NCBI GenBank assembly: GCA_034721895.1
Contig: JAYEND010000049.1
Location: 1 to 7,683, forward strand
Direction: 5' to 3'
DNA: 7,683 bases
Source of the DNA: SZUA-451 sp034721895
Lineage (GTDB): Bacteria; Campylobacterota; Campylobacteria; Campylobacterales; Sulfurovaceae
Positions 5,547 through 7,683 of the stretch are shown in pieces (within the stretch, counting starts at the first letter, position 1; each line of letters opens with the position of its first letter). The notes below the pieces were generated by a model, which worked only from the letters and a program-made list of their open reading frames with translations, made no database searches and had not been told where the DNA came from. The position numbers and the translations under genes were made by a program.

Positions 5547-6820
5547 TCATTGCTACTCTCCATACACAAAGAAAACAAAAAATCATCAATAGTTTCAACA
5601 TCAACCCCATCTATCTCTTCACTCGTATCAAATGTGATCAAGCAATAATTATTTGAAATATCACTAAAATTTAGAAATGCTTCAATCTCTCTCTTTTTAG
5701 TCTTTTCATTATCTATTGCATAACTCACCTGATACAAGATGCCATCTTCATAAAAATCTATCTCTTTGCCATCTTTCAAATAGTACAAGTCATTTTCTTT
5801 AGCATTCAAAACAGTAAAAACCCAATTTTCCAATGCATTGCCAAGATTTTTGGAATTTTTAGGTGCTATTTGTATGAGGCCATTATCCAGTGCATATATT
5901 TTTTTAGAAGACTTGATTCTCTCTTTTGGCTTATTGTGAAACCTGTCTATTCTTTTGAGCAAAAATACATCTTCAAAGTGGTTGATATACTCTTTAATGG
6001 TTTTATCACTCACATCAAACATACCAGCAAGTGTGCTATAGTTAAGCTGACCTGTTACGGTTGAGAGCAGGTAAAAAAACAGTCTCTCCACTACTTCACT
6101 GTTACGTATATTGTATCGTGGTACAATGTCTTGATAGATGATATTCTTTGCATAGCCAAGCAGTATGTCTTTTTTGATGCTTTCGTCCTCTATCTCCATC
6201 ACTTCATAAAAACCACCCCATTGTAAATACTCCTCTTTTGCTTTGTAGATAACGATCTTGTTGGATATCCTCTCAAGTTCACTGCTGTATGCTATATTTT
6301 TAAAGTCAAGAAACTCTGTAAAAGAGAAGGTATCAAGATGAATATTGAGACTTCTCCCACTTAGTAGCGTGTTAAGCTCATTTGAAAGCATAGATGAGTT
6401 TGACCCTGTAATGATATACTTGATATCACTACTCTCATATTTACTCTTTATATAAACCTGCCACTGGTCAAAATACTGTATTTCATCAAAAATGACATAG
6501 ATCTTCCCATCCGGGTTAAAGAGTTTCAGATATGCTTCGTAGATAACCCCCAGATAACTTGGATCATTCCTAAATTCTAAAAAGTAAGGATGCTCAAGAT
6601 TGACAAAGAGTATATTTTTTGCATCAGTACCACTCTCTATGAGATGATTGATGGCTTCTTTAGCCAGTGTACTTTTACCACAGCGGCGTATGCCTGTGAT
6701 CGTGATGATCTGCCGAAGTGGGAGGTAAGAGATGAGCTTATCTAACATCTCTCGTTTTATGTAGTTCTTCTGTTTATCTGCCCAGTGTAAATTTTGTTCT
6801 ACGAGTATATCTTTTAACAT
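5543..6820 (-). CDS. AAA-family ATPase with C-terminal DUF4143 domain
   Basis: The 425-residue protein has the usual length and layout of the AAA_14/DUF4143 family, ATPases common in bacteria and archaea without a settled role. Visible: Walker A GIRRCGKST (43-51), Walker B IYVIFDEIQ (107-115), sensor-like ITGSNSSML (137-145), an arginine-finger candidate in LSGRS (153-157), FSFTEFL (165-171) and QWGGFYE (200-206). A winged-helix-like part follows (about 253-290, LAGMFDVSDKTIKEYINHFE). The C-terminal nuclease-like core has E331, KEIDF (352-356) and YQVSY (363-367). The lysine expected after Q-V in an active PD-(D/E)xK site is serine here, so cleavage activity is doubtful. The start ATG has only a weak AGAGAG site. 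AT-rich base use differs from the left-hand operon, consistent with an accessory gene. No partner gene is recognised. Confidence 0.85.
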   Translation of the reverse strand: MLKDILVEQNLHWADKQKNYIKREMLDKLISYLPLRQIITITGIRRCGKSTLAKEAINHLIESGTDAKNILFVNLEHPYFLEFRNDPSYLGVIYEAYLKLFNPDGKIYVIFDEIQYFDQWQVYIKSKYESSDIKYIITGSNSSMLSNELNTLLSGRSLNIHLDTFSFTEFLDFKNIAYSSELERISNKIVIYKAKEEYLQWGGFYEVMEIEDESIKKDILLGYAKNIIYQDIVPRYNIRNSEVVERLFFYLLSTVTGQLNYSTLAGMFDVSDKTIKEYINHFEDVFLLKRIDRFHNKPKERIKSSKKIYALDNGLIQIAPKNSKNLGNALENWVFTVLNAKENDLYYLKDGKEIDFYEDGILYQVSYAIDNEKTKKREIEAFLNFSDISNNYCLITFDTSEEIDGVDVETIDDFLFSLCMESSNE

Positions 6821-6852
6821 TTTAACTCTCTTTTATTAGCTTACTTAGGAAT

Positions 6853-6858
6853 ATTATA
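6853..6858 (-). promoter_or_regulatory. Candidate -10 box for the AAA ATPase gene, with an adjacent inverted repeat
   Basis: A perfect TATAAT on the minus strand, 32 bases before the ATPase start, predicting a leader of about 25 bases. Directly upstream lie the inverted arms ATTATTA (6861-6867) and TAATAAT (6882-6888), separated by 14 bases and covering where a -35 box would be. They could be a repressor site. In such AT-rich DNA the arms may also arise by chance. Confidence 0.45.
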
Positions 6859-6958
6859 TCATTATTAGTAAGTATAGTTCTTAATAATTCACCAAGCGTG
6901 GTTTTCTGGGCATAGTTGCTCTTTTGTTTTTTGCAAGTACAGCGCCCTAAGGTTTCTC

Positions 6959-7240
6959 CTATGACACTTCAAAATTAAAATTAACAAAAGTATATCTATC
7001 TATTTTTTTATATGTGCCTTCTTTATTGGAAAGCTTCAACACATCTGCCTCGCTCAAATCTTTGATATCTTCATTGAAGAAAATATAACTCTCACCATAG
7101 ATACCATCCCAAACCCATTTCTCATGAACTGCATCGTAAGAACCGATTTTTATCTCATACCTGGCACGAATCCTTGTATCGACATCGACGGGTATACCTC
7201 TAAATTTTTCACTCAATTGGGTCATTGTTTTCATCTTCAT
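6959..7240 (-). CDS. Hypothetical protein, 93 residues
   Basis: I do not recognise this protein. It is a soluble, charged 93-residue product with no signal peptide or membrane segment. It is rich in aromatic residues: EKWVWDGIYGESYIFF (40-55) and DRYTFVNFNFEV near the end suggest a small beta-rich fold. The front, up to about residue 30, looks more helical or extended and basic (RGIPVDVDTRIRARYE). The start is uncertain: ATG codons are found at residues 1, 3 and 6. AAAGGA lies only 2 bases before the first but 8 bases before the second (7234), so the second is as likely. Its start overlaps the stop of the upstream 60-codon gene by four bases (ATGA), which argues for co-translation and supports both being real. 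No function is assigned. Confidence 0.6.
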   Translation of the reverse strand: MKMKTMTQLSEKFRGIPVDVDTRIRARYEIKIGSYDAVHEKWVWDGIYGESYIFFNEDIKDLSEADVLKLSNKEGTYKKIDRYTFVNFNFEVS

Positions 7241-7419
7241 TTTCCTTTCCCTAGATCATCATATTTCAAAAATCGTTTCAGGTCAACCTGTGTCTCACAG
7301 GTTAAACTCTCCCATATTTCTGTCTTTTCTGCATAGCGAACAGAATCTTTAATTTTATGTTTAGATATGTCACGTATCAGATAATGCCAGCGTACCATTA
7401 TTTTGGTATAGTCGCTCAC
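7237..7419 (-). CDS. Hypothetical protein, 60 residues, GTG start, possibly a shortened gene
   Basis: I do not recognise this protein. It is basic and tryptophan-containing (VRWHYLIRDISKHKIKD, then EIWESLTCETQ and DLKRFLKYDD) with no membrane segment. As given it starts at GTG 7419, with GGAG 4 bases and AAGGA 10 bases upstream. The same frame stays open for 23 more codons up to 7488, with protein-like content (for example TDHEEKSYEIIKDWRF), but no start codon. An ATG at 7492-7490 is out of frame by one base; removing one A of the AAA at 7489-7487 would join it to give 84 residues. So the gene may be shortened by a frameshift, or a base may be wrong in the assembly. It overlaps the 93-residue gene by ATGA, suggesting a two-gene unit. 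Confidence 0.5.
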   Translation of the reverse strand: MSDYTKIMVRWHYLIRDISKHKIKDSVRYAEKTEIWESLTCETQVDLKRFLKYDDLGKGK

Positions 7420-7497
7420 AAATCTCCAATCCTTGATTATCTCATAACTCTTCTCCTCATGATCAGTGAAGTTGGCATTCTCATCCTTTCATAATGT

Positions 7498-7503
7498 ATT
7501 ATA
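7498..7503 (-). promoter_or_regulatory. Candidate -10 box for the small-gene pair
   Basis: TATAAT on the minus strand in the gap after the amidohydrolase gene. It predicts a transcript start near 7491, almost on the out-of-frame ATG at 7492. Translation from that ATG would be nearly leaderless. The GTG at 7419 would have a leader of about 70 bases. No -35 box is seen. Confidence 0.35.
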
Positions 7504-7556
7504 CAGCAGGGATTTGACAGCTTTATGTCTGCTTTTTAAAATAAATTCACGTATTC

Positions 7557-7683
7557 TTAATTTATCTTTTTGAGTGCATCATGGATAAGCTGTTTTATCT
7601 CGTAAAAGTTTTTATTCTTCTCAAAGTTATCATCAAGATATAATTTACGATTGACTTCAATCATGATTGATCTAACACGTTTA
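7557..7683 (-). CDS. Probable N-formylglutamate amidohydrolase family protein, C-terminal end (runs off the right edge)
   Basis: A minus-strand frame is open from the right edge to TAA at 7557-7559, giving the last 41 residues. They contain RSIMIEVNRKLYLDD followed by a charged helix ending YEIKQLIHDALKKIN. The IMIEVNRxLYxxx segment is a hallmark of the C-terminal part of the N-formylglutamate amidohydrolase family (FGase, HutG-like), where it is normally followed by a final helix of this kind. These enzymes hydrolyse N-formyl amino acids such as N-formylglutamate, but the active-site region lies outside the window, so the substrate cannot be judged. No clear terminator follows the stop; the 67-base gap to the out-of-frame ATG of the small-gene pair carries only their candidate promoter. 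Confidence 0.65.
   Translation of the reverse strand, partial: KRVRSIMIEVNRKLYLDDNFEKNKNFYEIKQLIHDALKKIN

Noticed and set aside
6821..6958. Terminator between the 93-residue gene and the ATPase
   Set aside because: Only GGGC/GCCC-type short arms far apart and A-rich runs on the minus strand; no proper stem with a T-run. Read-through into the ATPase gene remains possible.
1..7683. CRISPR arrays, tRNA or rRNA genes, insertion sequences, riboswitches
   Set aside because: No regularly spaced repeats, no cloverleaf or rRNA-like stretch, no transposase or integrase frame, and no recognisable riboswitch fold was seen in any gap.

Overview
The window looks like chromosomal DNA of a Campylobacterota (epsilonproteobacterial) bacterium, probably an environmental, Sulfurovum- or Sulfurimonas-like one. 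The order ubiX-coaD-tmk-hisS matches, from memory, the cluster Cj0768c-Cj0765c of Campylobacter jejuni. The FqrB-type flavoprotein, typical of Helicobacter and Campylobacter, points the same way. Species cannot be named from this sequence alone.

Layout. 1-232 (minus) is the N-terminal end of an FtsH-type membrane protease. A divergent promoter region (233-409) separates it from a plus-strand operon: ubiX (410-943), coaD (1072-1545), tmk (1545-2126) and hisS (2123-3334). The last three genes are joined by stop/start overlaps. A 477-base gap (3335-3811) carries a strong double palindrome, further small palindromes and imperfect flanking direct repeats, but no convincing gene. A lone gene for a small secreted protein of unknown function follows (3812-4333). 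It ends in a two-way terminator facing fqrB (4364-5353, minus).

The right-hand third is visibly more AT-rich and reads entirely on the minus strand. It holds a stretch resembling the C-terminal end of a lost regulator (about 5415-5546), a DUF4143-type AAA ATPase (5543-6820), two small overlapping unknown genes (6959-7240 and 7237-7419), and the last 41 codons of a probable N-formylglutamate amidohydrolase (7557-7683). This part has an accessory character.

Functionally, the left cluster is housekeeping: prenylated flavin for the UbiD decarboxylase, coenzyme A, dTTP precursors, histidyl-tRNA and membrane protein quality control. FqrB links flavodoxin to NADPH. I see no clear new multi-gene system. 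The best leads are the secreted unknown, the small-ORF pair with a possibly shortened first gene, the regulator relic beside the ATPase, and the palindrome-rich block after hisS.
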